From assembly GCA_913058575.1 (NCBI GenBank), contig CAJXRF010000007.1, positions 1-64,000 on the forward strand: 64,000 nt of DNA, read 5' to 3'. The notes beneath the pieces are model-generated. The model had not been told where the DNA came from. It saw nothing but the letters and a program-made list of their open reading frames with translations, and did not search any database. This DNA is from an uncultured Bermanella sp. Its GTDB lineage: Bacteria; Pseudomonadota; Gammaproteobacteria; Pseudomonadales; Oceanobacteraceae. The position numbers and the translations under genes were made by a program. Shown here one piece after another: positions 10,216 to 18,849 of the stretch; position 1 is the stretch's first letter, and each line of letters begins with the position of its first letter.

Positions 10216-12490
10216 ATACTTCAATTTTCTCTTTGGTGGGTTCCTCTTCTTGTATGCTAAGTGCAATATCCCCATCAACAAGATCTACTTTAACGGCTCC
10301 GCCCTTTTCAGCTAATTCTCCAAATAGAATATATTCAGCTAAAGGTTTTTTGACCTTTTCTTGAATTAATCTTGCCATGGGTCGCGCTCCCATTTGAGGG
10401 TCGTAACCATTCTCAGCTAACCACTGGCGAGCAGCGTCTGTTGCCCAAATAACCACTTTCTTATCATCTAGCTGAGTTTGAAGCTCGCTTAAGAACTTAT
10501 CAACCACATGACCGATTACATCCTGACCTAATGCGTCAAATTGGATAATGGCATCGAGTCTATTTCTAAACTCAGGTGTAAAGGTTTTACGAATCACCTC
10601 CATGGCATCTGTTGAATGTATTTGCTCTCTAAAGCCTATAGAGCGGCGACTTCCGGACTCAGCCCCAGCATTGGTGGTCATTATTAATACCACATGCCTA
10701 AAATCGGCTTTTCGGCCATTATTGTCAGTTAGTGTTCCGTGATCCATCACCTGAAGCAGTAAATTAAATACGTCTGGGTGGGCTTTCTCAACTTCGTCCA
10801 GAAGTAACACGCAGTGTGGTGTTTTGTTGACCGCTTCAGTCAGTAGTCCGCCCTGGTCGTAGCCTACGTAGCCAGGAGGCGCACCAATTAGCCTTGAAAC
10901 GGTATGGGCTTCCATGTACTCAGACATGTCAAAGCGTACCAACTCCATTCCCATAACATGGGCCAGCTGACGGCTTACTTCTGTTTTGCCGACTCCCGTT
11001 GGGCCTGCAAATAAGAAGGAGCCAATAGGCTTTTCTGGTGATTTTAATCCAGCCCTTGATAGCTTAATAGCATTGGCAAGAGAGCCTATGGCTTCGTCTT
11101 GACCAAACACCATCATCTTCATGTTTTTATCTAAATCTTTAAGGGTTTTCTTATCATCAGTATTGACGCTTCTTGATGGGATACGTGCAATTTGAGCGAC
11201 TACCCTCTCGATATCAGACACCTGAATAAGCTTTTTGCGTTTATTTTGAGAAACCAGGCGCTGACTGGCGCCTACCTCGTCTATAACGTCAATGGCTTTG
11301 TCAGGCATATGGCGGTCACGGATATACCTGTCAGCCAGCTCTGATGCTGCCCTTAAAGCTTTATCTGTGTACTTTAATTCATGGTGCTCTTCAAATTGAG
11401 GCTTAAGCCCTTTCAATATTTTGTAAGTGTCATCAACACTGGGCTCAACCACATCAACCTTTTGGAAGCGTCGCGCTAGAGCGCTGTCTTTTTCAAAAAT
11501 CCCTCTAAATTCATTGAAAGTCGTAGACCCCATGCATCTTAATTCACCGCCACTTAATAGTGGTTTTAACAAATTAGACGCATCCATAACGCCGCCTGAT
11601 GCAGCGCCGGCGCCAATTATTGTGTGAATCTCATCGATAAATAAAATGGAGCTAGGCTGGCGCTTTAATTCGCCGAGCAATGATTTAAAGCGTTTTTCAA
11701 AGTCGCCACGATATTTTGTACCGGCAAGCAATGCACCCATGTCTAAGCTATACACAACTGCATCGGCCATTATCTCAGGAATCTTTTTATCGACAATTCG
11801 CTTGGCTAATCCCTCAGCAATGGCTGTTTTACCCACCCCAGATTCACCCACCAATAGAGGGTTATTTTTTCTGCGCCTAGATAAGATTTGAATACAGCGT
11901 AATACTTCTTCATCGCGACCAATAAGCGGATCAATTTTGCCTTCTTTTGCCAGTTTGTTTAGGTTAGTAGCGTAATTTTCCAGCGCACTGGAAGCGCCCT
12001 CTGAAGTTACCTCCTCTTCAATGGCCTCTGGTTCAATTTCCTCTTGCTGACCAGTTAATTTAGAAATGCCATGACTTATAAAATTAACCACGTCAATGCG
12101 AGCTATATTTTGTTGCTTTAAGAAATAAACAGCCTGACTTTCTTGCTCGCTAAAAATAGCCACCAAAACATTGGCACCGGTAACCTCTGATTTTCCAGAG
12201 CTTTGAACGTGGAAAACGGCTCGTTGCAAAACGCGCTGAAAGCCTAATGTTGGTTGAGTTTCTCTTTCGTACTCATCTTCTGGTAATAATGGCGTGGTGG
12301 AGTCGACAAAGTCTTGCAGATCTTTGCTTAAGCGATCTAACTCTGCTCCACAGGCAATTAATACTTCTTTTGCTGCGTCATTACTAATTAGTGATAACAA
12401 TAAATGTTCAACCGTCATAAATTCATGACGCTTAACTCTTGCCTCTTTAAAGGCTGTATTCAATGTTGCTTCTAGATCTCGATTTAACAT
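10214..12490 (-). CDS. clpA: ATP-dependent Clp protease ATP-binding subunit ClpA
   Basis: 758 residues from the ATG at 12490 (MLNRDLEATL), identical in length to E. coli ClpA and preceded by AAGGA. Double Clp-N repeat (about 1-145), AAA D1 with Walker A GESGVGKTAIAEGLA, and D2 with GPTGVGKTEVSRQLA. The ClpP-docking loop reads SIGF near residue 610-620, of the IGF/IGL type. ClpA unfolds ClpS-delivered N-degron and ssrA-tagged proteins for ClpP. Twelve additional upstream in-frame codons are possible but lack family similarity. It is 86 bp downstream of clpS. Confidence 0.97.
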   Translation of the reverse strand: MLNRDLEATLNTAFKEARVKRHEFMTVEHLLLSLISNDAAKEVLIACGAELDRLSKDLQDFVDSTTPLLPEDEYERETQPTLGFQRVLQRAVFHVQSSGKSEVTGANVLVAIFSEQESQAVYFLKQQNIARIDVVNFISHGISKLTGQQEEIEPEAIEEEVTSEGASSALENYATNLNKLAKEGKIDPLIGRDEEVLRCIQILSRRRKNNPLLVGESGVGKTAIAEGLAKRIVDKKIPEIMADAVVYSLDMGALLAGTKYRGDFEKRFKSLLGELKRQPSSILFIDEIHTIIGAGAASGGVMDASNLLKPLLSGGELRCMGSTTFNEFRGIFEKDSALARRFQKVDVVEPSVDDTYKILKGLKPQFEEHHELKYTDKALRAASELADRYIRDRHMPDKAIDVIDEVGASQRLVSQNKRKKLIQVSDIERVVAQIARIPSRSVNTDDKKTLKDLDKNMKMMVFGQDEAIGSLANAIKLSRAGLKSPEKPIGSFLFAGPTGVGKTEVSRQLAHVMGMELVRFDMSEYMEAHTVSRLIGAPPGYVGYDQGGLLTEAVNKTPHCVLLLDEVEKAHPDVFNLLLQVMDHGTLTDNNGRKADFRHVVLIMTTNAGAESGSRRSIGFREQIHSTDAMEVIRKTFTPEFRNRLDAIIQFDALGQDVIGHVVDKFLSELQTQLDDKKVVIWATDAARQWLAENGYDPQMGARPMARLIQEKVKKPLAEYILFGELAEKGGAVKVDLVDGDIALSIQEEEPTKEKIEV

Positions 12491-12576
12491 TCGTTCATCC
12501 TTTAATATTAAAGAGCTAGGTTGCAATGACCTAGTTCAAACAATCTGACTACTCTAAGAAATAATTTAATCGCTCA

Positions 12577-12924
12577 TTAATCAACTTTTTGAACATCACA
12601 CATTAAAGGATGGTCATGTTCTTTGGCGTAAGCCATTACTTGTGCTGCCTTAGTCTCTGCAGTGTCTTTAGTGTATGTTCCGCAAGCGGCTTGCCCTTGA
12701 GTGTGAACAGCCAGCATTATTTGCGTGCACTTCTCAATATCGAATGCAAAAAACTTGCTAAGTACATCAATTACGAAATCCATCGGCGTGTAATCATCAT
12801 TAAGCATGATAACTTGATACATGGATGGCTTTTCTAACTTAGGTTTTGTTGGAGCAACGGCCACTCCATGCTCTTGGTCATGCTGCTCTTCCCCCATAGA
12901 TAAGATTAGTTCATTTTCTAACAT
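12577..12924 (-). CDS. clpS: ATP-dependent Clp protease adaptor ClpS
   Basis: 115 residues: a flexible N-terminal tail (1-35) and the ClpS core. The N-degron pocket is canonical: [11 protein letters not shown] at about 41-51 (Asn42, Asp43) and AVHTQG at about 72-77 (His74), which hold the alpha-amine, plus hydrophobic lining residues. It hands proteins with N-terminal Leu, Phe, Trp or Tyr to ClpAP. Located directly upstream of clpA on the same strand, divergent from cspD, as in E. coli. A second, diverged ClpS-like gene lies at 36647-37036. Confidence 0.97.
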   Translation of the reverse strand: MLENELILSMGEEQHDQEHGVAVAPTKPKLEKPSMYQVIMLNDDYTPMDFVIDVLSKFFAFDIEKCTQIMLAVHTQGQAACGTYTKDTAETKAAQVMAYAKEHDHPLMCDVQKVD

Positions 12925-13099
12925 TGTGTTGCGCCCCGAATACTTCTAACCATTGCTTCTAAACTTACTACAAATAACCGCTCAACGCTTGACAAAGCTG
13001 AAAGATTGACACAATGTAACTTTCAACAACGGAATATATATTCAACTATATGGTTCCAAAAATAAAAATTACAAGCCTGGTTATATGGAGTACGAAGAA

Positions 13100-13378
13100 A
13101 TGCAAACAGGGAAAGTGAAATGGTTTAATAATGCAAAAGGGTACGGCTTTATTTTATCGGATGAAGGTGGCGAAGATATGTTTGCACACTATTCATCTAT
13201 TCAAACTGAGGGTTATAAAACCCTAAAAGCCGGTCAATCGGTGGAGTTTGATACTAAGCCCAGTGATCAAGGTACCCATGCAATCAATATTCAGCCGCTA
13301 GACATGCTCTCTCCAGGCCATGAACAACAAACCAGTAATGCAGAAAAAGTGCTAAGCCCTGAAACCGAAGGTGCCTAA
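13100..13378 (+). CDS. cspD: Cold-shock-domain protein CspD-like
   Basis: 92 residues from the ATG at 13100, which has GGAG 9 nt upstream; an in-frame ATG at 13085 would add five residues. The CSD fold carries RNP1 (KGYGFI) and RNP2-like (DMFAHYSSI) motifs for single-stranded nucleic acid. A 20-residue polar tail extends past the domain. Divergence from clpS-clpA is the standard cspD location, and CspD is the stationary-phase replication-inhibiting member, so the name rests mainly on synteny. Confidence 0.9.
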   Translation: MQTGKVKWFNNAKGYGFILSDEGGEDMFAHYSSIQTEGYKTLKAGQSVEFDTKPSDQGTHAINIQPLDMLSPGHEQQTSNAEKVLSPETEGA

Positions 13379-13425
13379 TAATATTAAACCCACGATTTTT
13401 CAGTGGTGGGCTTAATAAAGTGTTA

Positions 13426-13453
13426 AATAAAGCCCAGCTCGCTGGGCTTTATT
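13426..13453. terminator. Bidirectional terminator between cspD and icd
   Basis: Perfect hairpin with arms AATAAAGCCCAGC (13426-13438) and GCTGGGCTTTATT (13441-13453). Located between convergent cspD and icd, 3 bp from the icd stop. A weaker CCCAC/GTGGG stem lies just before it at 13389-13410. Confidence 0.8.
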
Positions 13454-13455
13454 GC

Positions 13456-15684
13456 TTATATAGCATTCACAATGTCATTCAATGCTTCACTTGGACGCAT
13501 TATTTGCTCAAGTTTTGCTGGATTAGGATGATAATAACCTCCTAAATCTTGCTCTTTTCCTTGAACCGCACTTAATTGCTCAACAATTAAGCCTCTACTG
13601 CCTTCTATCTTAGAAAACACATCACTAAAAATGGCTTTCAATTCAGGGTCTTTGTCTTGAATAGATAACGCTTCAGCCCAATAAGTAGCAAGATAAAAGT
13701 GACTTCCTCTGTTGTCGACTTCACCCACTTTGCGTAAAGGAGAGCGGTCATGGTCTAAAAACTTACTGGTAGCAGCCCCTAGCGCCTCTGCCAAGACTAA
13801 GGCTTTAGAGTTTTTAGTTTTATGGCCAATATCTTCAAGTGAAACCGATAAAGCTAAGAACTCACCTAGTGAATCCCAGCGTAAATGACCTTCTTCCTCT
13901 AGTTGCTGGGCATGCTTTGGTGCAGAGCCGCCCGCGCCAGTTTCATAAAGCCCGCCGCCTGCTAGCAGAGGTACAATTGAAAGCATTTTAGCGCTTGTGC
14001 CCAGTTCTAAAATTGGAAATAAATCAGTTAGATAATCCCGTAAAACATTTCCTGTAACCGAAATAGTATCCTGGCCATTTTTAACTCTTTTCATTGTGTA
14101 GTTAATGGCATCTACAGGGCACATGATTTGTATATCTAGCCCACTTGTATCGTGTTGCTTCAGATAATTATTAACAATTGAAATTAAGTTGCTGTCATGG
14201 GCGCGCTTTTCATCAAGCCAAAAAATGGCAGGCTGACCCGTTGCCTTGGCGCGATTCACTGCTAACTTAACCCAGTCTTGAACAGGAGCATCCTTGGTTT
14301 GGCACATGCGCCAGATATCGCCTTTTTCAACTGAGTGCTCGATTAATATCGTGCCTTTAGAGTCCAACACTTGAATCTTACCGGCCTGCTCTAGAATAAA
14401 AGTCTTATCATGAGAGCCATATTCCTCTGCCTTTTGAGCCATTAAACCAACATTAGACACATTGCCCATGGTGGTGACGTCAAAGGCACCATTTTCTTTG
14501 CAGAATGACATGGTTTCTTGAAAAATCTCAGCATAACAGCGATCTGGGATCATGGCTTTTGTATCATGCAGCTTACCATCGGTTCCCCACATTTTACCTG
14601 ATGCGCGAATGGCCGCAGGCATAGAGGCGTCAACGATTACGTCGTTAGGAACATGTAGGTTAGTGATGCCTTTGTCTGAATCGACCATGGCCAATTCACA
14701 ACGCTCTTTATAGGTGGCCAGTATGGCGGCTTCAATTTCAGCTTTTAGCTCGCTTGGCAAGCTTTCAATCTTGGCATAAACATCACCAAGACCGTTATTT
14801 TCGTCTACTCCTAGCTCTTCAAAAAGCTCACTGTATTTCTCAAATACGTCCTTAAAGTACACGGTGACAGCATGTCCAAACATGACAGGGTCACTTACCT
14901 TCATCATGGTAGCTTTAAGGTGAAGCGATAACATTACACCGTTGTCTTTAGCGTCTTGAATCTGAGCTTCGAAGAAATCTCTAAGAGCGGCTCTGCTCAT
15001 GACAGATGCATCGATGACTTCTTTTTCTTGAAGTTTAAGTGACTCTTTTAATGTGATTGTCTCGCCGCTCTGCGTGACTAGCTGGATACTGACTGTATCA
15101 GCTGCTTTTAATACAATTGACTTCTCGCTGCCGTAAAAATCCCCCTGCTGCATATGTGCAACGTGAGATTTTGAATCGGCTGACCATTCACCCATAGAGT
15201 GAGGGTTGTTTTTAGCGTACTGCTTAACAGGTGCCGCCACACGGCGATCACTATTGCCTTCCCGTAAAACTGGATTGACAGCACTGCCAAGAATTTTGGC
15301 ATATTTAAGTTTAATGGCTTGTTGCGCTTCATTTTCAGGGTCAACAGGATAGCTAGGAATTGGGTAGCCTTGTGCCTGTAGCTCTTCAATAGCGTCACAC
15401 AACTGAGGAATGGAAGCGCTGATATTAGGGAGCTTTACAATGTTGGCTTCAGGTGTTTTGGCTAGTTGCCCTAGCTCTTTGAGATCATCAGCTTGTTGCT
15501 GATCTTCTGATAAAAAATCAGGGAAACTGGCAAGGATGCGGCCTGATAATGAAATATCGCGTGTTTCGATGGCTATGTGTGCGGGTTTTGTAAAGGCTTT
15601 AATAATAGGAAGCAAAGAGTATGTTGCTAATGCGGGTGCTTCATCGGTAAGAGTATATATTATTTTAGGGGTTTGACTGGTCAT
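13456..15684 (-). CDS. icd: NADP-dependent isocitrate dehydrogenase, monomeric type
   Basis: 742 residues, typical of the about 80-kDa monomeric IDH-II rather than the 45-kDa homodimer. Family stretches include the start [20 protein letters not shown], the substrate region [50 protein letters not shown] and [13 protein letters not shown] [10 protein letters not shown]. It oxidatively decarboxylates isocitrate to 2-oxoglutarate in the TCA cycle. Monomeric IDH is common in Pseudomonas, Vibrio and marine relatives. The leader is about 145 nt if the extended -10 at 15837-15845 is used. Confidence 0.97.
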   Translation of the reverse strand: MTSQTPKIIYTLTDEAPALATYSLLPIIKAFTKPAHIAIETRDISLSGRILASFPDFLSEDQQQADDLKELGQLAKTPEANIVKLPNISASIPQLCDAIEELQAQGYPIPSYPVDPENEAQQAIKLKYAKILGSAVNPVLREGNSDRRVAAPVKQYAKNNPHSMGEWSADSKSHVAHMQQGDFYGSEKSIVLKAADTVSIQLVTQSGETITLKESLKLQEKEVIDASVMSRAALRDFFEAQIQDAKDNGVMLSLHLKATMMKVSDPVMFGHAVTVYFKDVFEKYSELFEELGVDENNGLGDVYAKIESLPSELKAEIEAAILATYKERCELAMVDSDKGITNLHVPNDVIVDASMPAAIRASGKMWGTDGKLHDTKAMIPDRCYAEIFQETMSFCKENGAFDVTTMGNVSNVGLMAQKAEEYGSHDKTFILEQAGKIQVLDSKGTILIEHSVEKGDIWRMCQTKDAPVQDWVKLAVNRAKATGQPAIFWLDEKRAHDSNLISIVNNYLKQHDTSGLDIQIMCPVDAINYTMKRVKNGQDTISVTGNVLRDYLTDLFPILELGTSAKMLSIVPLLAGGGLYETGAGGSAPKHAQQLEEEGHLRWDSLGEFLALSVSLEDIGHKTKNSKALVLAEALGAATSKFLDHDRSPLRKVGEVDNRGSHFYLATYWAEALSIQDKDPELKAIFSDVFSKIEGSRGLIVEQLSAVQGKEQDLGGYYHPNPAKLEQIMRPSEALNDIVNAI

Positions 15685-15785
15685 TTTTTATCCTAAAAGT
15701 TCATAGCTGTAGTGCTTGAAACTTAACTTAAGAGCGACTTGTGATCGATCTTATATAGTTTATAACATGGCCTGGGGCCACATCT

Positions 15786-15810
15786 AAGGCGACTTTTGGT
15801 CGCCTTTTCT
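15786..15810. terminator. Hairpin in the icd leader, terminator-like on the + strand
   Basis: AAGGCGAC (15786-15793), loop TTTTG, GTCGCCTT (15799-15806), then TTCTT. On the + strand it looks like an intrinsic terminator, yet no known rightward gene ends here. On the minus strand it would sit in the icd 5' leader. Its role is undecided. Confidence 0.4.
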
Positions 15811-15836
15811 TAATAGATCTACTTGAAAGGCGGCGC

Positions 15837-15845
15837 ATTATATCA
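15837..15845 (-). promoter_or_regulatory. Extended -10 promoter element for icd
   Basis: On the leftward strand this reads TGATATAAT, a perfect TGnTATAAT extended -10. Transcription would start near 15830 and run into icd. Adjacent to an opposite-facing element at 15851-15859. Confidence 0.5.
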
Positions 15846-15850
15846 CGCAA

Positions 15851-15859
15851 TGTTATAAT
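15851..15859 (+). promoter_or_regulatory. Extended -10 promoter element for rluE operon
   Basis: Reads TGTTATAAT, again TGnTATAAT, on the rightward strand about 95 bp before rluE. No good -35 at 17 bp, as expected for an extended -10 promoter. Back-to-back with the icd element, so the two polymerases would compete for overlapping DNA. Confidence 0.5.
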
Positions 15860-15954
15860 CAATAGACTTTATGTAGTTTTTTTACAGATAACACCATTAT
15901 CGAACCCCTTTTGTAGGCTTTTGGTAGTTTTATTACAAACCCCAGTTGCATCAT

Positions 15955-16608
15955 ATGACCCAACTCATTTTATTTAATAAACCATTTCAGGTTTTGTCTC
16001 AATTTACCTGTAGCGAGAGCAATAAAGAAACACTTGCTCGCTTCATTAAAGAACCCAATGTCTATGCAGCTGGTCGTTTAGACTATGATTCAGAAGGGCT
16101 GTTGCTGCTTACTGATAATGGTCAACTACAACATAGAATAGCTCATCCTAAACACAAGTCAGTTAAGACGTATTGGGCGCAGGTAGAAGGCACTCCTGCA
16201 GACGACAAAATAAAGCAATTATGTAAAGGTATTTTACTTAAAGACGGCCTGACTCTCCCAGCTCAAGTGAAAGCCATCGATGAACCTCATATATGGGAAA
16301 GGGTGCCGCCAATTCGTTCAAGAGCCAATATACCCACCACTTGGCTCGAAATTAAAATTCATGAAGGTCGTAATCGACAAGTGAGGCGAATGACAGCGGC
16401 CATTGGCCACCCTACCCTAAGACTAATTAGGGCTTCTATTGGTAAATGGGATTTGTCTGGTTTAAAGCCAGGAGAGTTTAAAAAAGTAACCATTGAAGAC
16501 ATTGAAGACATTGAAGAAGCCAAAGCTCAACCAAAAATTAAACGAAAGCCATCGTATCCAGCTAAAGGCAAGTTCGGTAAAATGCGCCCTCCCGTTAAAA
16601 GGCAGTAA
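15955..16608 (+). CDS. rluE: 23S rRNA pseudouridine synthase RluE
   Basis: 217 residues from the ATG at 15955 (a TTG nine bases earlier is the only other option nearby). Pseudouridine synthase of the RsuA/RluB/E/F group with the catalytic AGRLDYDSEGLLLLT (Asp of GRLD), and HEGRNRQVRRM. It modifies U2457 of 23S rRNA in E. coli. There is no S4 domain, as expected for RluE. The C-terminal tail is basic and contains a ninefold-base tandem repeat (ATTGAAGAC-like, three units near 16494-16520) encoding IEDIEDIEE. It leads the rluE-nudJ-mnmA-hflD operon, same order as E. coli. Confidence 0.93.
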   Translation: MTQLILFNKPFQVLSQFTCSESNKETLARFIKEPNVYAAGRLDYDSEGLLLLTDNGQLQHRIAHPKHKSVKTYWAQVEGTPADDKIKQLCKGILLKDGLTLPAQVKAIDEPHIWERVPPIRSRANIPTTWLEIKIHEGRNRQVRRMTAAIGHPTLRLIRASIGKWDLSGLKPGEFKKVTIEDIEDIEEAKAQPKIKRKPSYPAKGKFGKMRPPVKRQ

Positions 16609-16610
16609 GT

Positions 16611-17060
16611 ATGCGTTGGAAACCCAATTCCACAGTAGCCACTATTATAGAACAAAATGGAAAGTTCTTATTTGTTGAGGAAGAAGATTGCGGGCGTATA
16701 GTCTATAACCAGCCTGCCGGTCATTTAGATGAAAATGAGACGCTGACTGATGCCGCTATACGGGAAACTCTGGAAGAGACAGGTCACAGCTGTGTGCTGA
16801 CAGGCTATTTAGGGCTATTCATTTACACGGCTCCCAGCAATAACACGACTTATCATAGGCATTGCTTTATTGGTAATAGCACCCATTATAATGCTGACCT
16901 TCCGTTAGACGAGGGCATCACTGGAATAAAATGGCTCACTCTAGGCGAGCTCATTACCAGCCAAAAAGCTCGAAGCCCTCTTGTTATAAAATGCATAGAA
17001 AGCTATTTAAATCAGACAATTTATCCTTTAGAAGTAATTTATGAGCACAACCATGATTGA
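16611..17060 (+). CDS. nudJ: NUDIX hydrolase, NudJ-type phosphatase
   Basis: 149 residues. The Nudix box is complete: G-H-L-D-E-N-E...REtLEETG at about residues 37-58, giving the metal-binding Glu residues. Position between rluE and mnmA matches E. coli nudJ, which hydrolyses nucleoside tri-/diphosphates and thiamine pyrophosphate precursors. Begins 2 bp after the rluE stop, and its last 20 bp overlap mnmA, so it is translationally coupled on both sides. Substrate is inferred from synteny only. Confidence 0.87.
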   Translation: MRWKPNSTVATIIEQNGKFLFVEEEDCGRIVYNQPAGHLDENETLTDAAIRETLEETGHSCVLTGYLGLFIYTAPSNNTTYHRHCFIGNSTHYNADLPLDEGITGIKWLTLGELITSQKARSPLVIKCIESYLNQTIYPLEVIYEHNHD

Positions 17061-18177
17061 TGAAAACAAAAACACCAGCGTGATAGTCGGCATGTCTGGC
17101 GGCGTTGATTCATCGGTTTCAGCCTTTCTATTAATGGAGCAAGGCTACCAGGTGGAAGGCTTGTTCATGAAAAATTGGGACGAAGACGACAACACAGAAT
17201 ACTGCACCGCCAAAGAAGATTTGGCCGATGCCCAAGCGGTATGCGATAAACTTGGCATTAAGCTGCATACAGCTAATTTTGCAGCGGAATATTGGGATAA
17301 CGTGTTTGAACATTTCCTTGAAGAGTACAAAGCAGGACGCACACCTAACCCAGATATTTTGTGTAACCGTGAAATAAAATTTAAAGCCTTTTTAGATTAC
17401 GCCAAAGTGCTTGGGGCCGATTATATCGCCACTGGACATTATGTTCGCCGCGGCGACAGTGAAAATGGCAGTCAGCTTTTAAGAGGCCTTGATGCTAACA
17501 AAGATCAAAGCTACTTCTTGCACGCTGTTGGCGCCCATGAAATTAGCCAAACTTTATTTCCAGTTGGCGAGCTAGAAAAGCCAGAGGTTCGAAGAATCGC
17601 TGAAGAGCAAGGCCTTGCAACAGCCAAGAAAAAAGACAGTACAGGCATATGCTTTATAGGTGAGCGACGCTTCAAAGACTTCCTTGAGCAGTACCTACCG
17701 GCACAACCGGGAAAAATTGAAACAGCTAACGGCGAAGTGATCGGTGACCATCAAGGATTAATGTACTACACGCTTGGGCAAAGACAGGGCATCGGCATTG
17801 GCGGCACAAAAGATCATGGCACCCAGCCTTGGTATGTAGTCGCAAAGGACTTAAAGCGTAATGTGCTAATCATAGGGCAAGGGGGGCAACATGAGCTTCT
17901 GTTTAGTGAAGCCATAAGTTGTCAGGATATTTTTTGGATTAATCAGTCGCCAGATAATTTTCCTCTAAGGTGTGCAGCCAAGGTTCGTTACCGTCAGCCT
18001 GATCAACTATGCAGCGTACACAAAAGAGATGCCGGCTATATTGTTGTCTTTGACGAGCCTCAGCGAGCTGCCACGCCGGGGCAGTCAGCGGTTTTTTATC
18101 AAGATGATGTTTGTCTTGGTGGCGGGGTCATTGAGGATATTTATAAAAACATCGATAAAGAAGAGTTTTCTTTATGA
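17041..18177 (+). CDS. mnmA: tRNA-specific 2-thiouridylase MnmA
   Basis: 378 residues. PP-loop ATP pyrophosphatase motif [13 protein letters not shown] near residue 18, and the two catalytic cysteines in [12 protein letters not shown] (about 108) and [12 protein letters not shown] (about 207). It thiolates wobble U34 of tRNA-Lys, -Glu and -Gln using persulfide sulfur from the Tus relay, whose genes are also in this window. ATGs at 17041 and 17053 are both possible; I keep the first. The stop overlaps the hflD start (ATGA). Confidence 0.97.
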   Translation: MSTTMIDENKNTSVIVGMSGGVDSSVSAFLLMEQGYQVEGLFMKNWDEDDNTEYCTAKEDLADAQAVCDKLGIKLHTANFAAEYWDNVFEHFLEEYKAGRTPNPDILCNREIKFKAFLDYAKVLGADYIATGHYVRRGDSENGSQLLRGLDANKDQSYFLHAVGAHEISQTLFPVGELEKPEVRRIAEEQGLATAKKKDSTGICFIGERRFKDFLEQYLPAQPGKIETANGEVIGDHQGLMYYTLGQRQGIGIGGTKDHGTQPWYVVAKDLKRNVLIIGQGGQHELLFSEAISCQDIFWINQSPDNFPLRCAAKVRYRQPDQLCSVHKRDAGYIVVFDEPQRAATPGQSAVFYQDDVCLGGGVIEDIYKNIDKEEFSL

Positions 18178-18809
18178 GTAATGCCGCCATTAAAAATCAA
18201 ACATTGGCTTTGGCTGGTCTTTTTCAAGCTGCGCACTTAGTGGAGCAGCTTGCTAAAACCGGGCAGGCCAATGACAAAGATTTAAAAATTTGTATCGAAA
18301 GCATTTTTCAAACAGACCCTGACAACATTGAAGATGTTTTCGGAGGCACACCTGACAACTTAAAAATTGGCTTTAAAGAAGTTCGATTTTTAACCGATGG
18401 TAAGTCACGTACCGGTTCAAGCCCAGATGTTATGCGCTATGCTTTAGGGATTTTACATCTTGAGAGCAAACTTAGAAAAAACAAAGTTATGATGAATAAA
18501 ATTGCTGGTGGAATTGATGCCTCTAAGCGTCAGCTAGATCACTTTCATAGTAGTCATGAGAATCTAATCGCTAATTTGTCCGGCCTATATCAAGAAACCC
18601 TAAGTACTTTTCGGTTTAGAATTCATGTGACCGGTGATGCACAGCATCTGCGTAACAGTCATAACGCCCATAAAATTCGCACTCTATTGTTGTGTGCGGT
18701 TCGCTCAGCTATTTTGTGGCGTCAAATGGGCGGTAAGCGCTGGCAGTTATTATTCAACCGGAAAAAATTAAATATTGCCTGCCAAAATGCTTTACGACAT
18801 TTAGAATAA
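18174..18809 (+). CDS. hflD: HflD family protein
   Basis: 211 residues, close to E. coli HflD (213). Predominantly helical; begins [20 protein letters not shown], the family signature, and has [18 protein letters not shown]. In E. coli it is a membrane-peripheral protein that opposes lambda CII function; its cellular role is uncertain. Coupled to mnmA through a 4-bp overlap. Ends just before a hairpin terminator. Confidence 0.93.
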   Translation: MSNAAIKNQTLALAGLFQAAHLVEQLAKTGQANDKDLKICIESIFQTDPDNIEDVFGGTPDNLKIGFKEVRFLTDGKSRTGSSPDVMRYALGILHLESKLRKNKVMMNKIAGGIDASKRQLDHFHSSHENLIANLSGLYQETLSTFRFRIHVTGDAQHLRNSHNAHKIRTLLLCAVRSAILWRQMGGKRWQLLFNRKKLNIACQNALRHLE

Positions 18810-18814
18810 TTCTA

Positions 18815-18839
18815 AGCCCACCTTGTTTAAGGGTGGGCC
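18815..18839. terminator. Hairpin between convergent hflD and yejM-like gene
   Basis: GCCCACC at 18816-18822 pairs with GGTGGGC at 18832-18838 around a short loop (TTGTTTAAG). It lies between convergent genes. The T-tail is poor, so the call is moderate. Confidence 0.55.
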
Positions 18840-18849
18840 TATTATCACC

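Noticed and set aside
16494..16520. Tandem ATTGAAGAC-like units in rluE
   Set aside because: Three short units within the coding tail, encoding an acidic IED repeat; no sign of phase variation since the unit is 9 bp and in frame.
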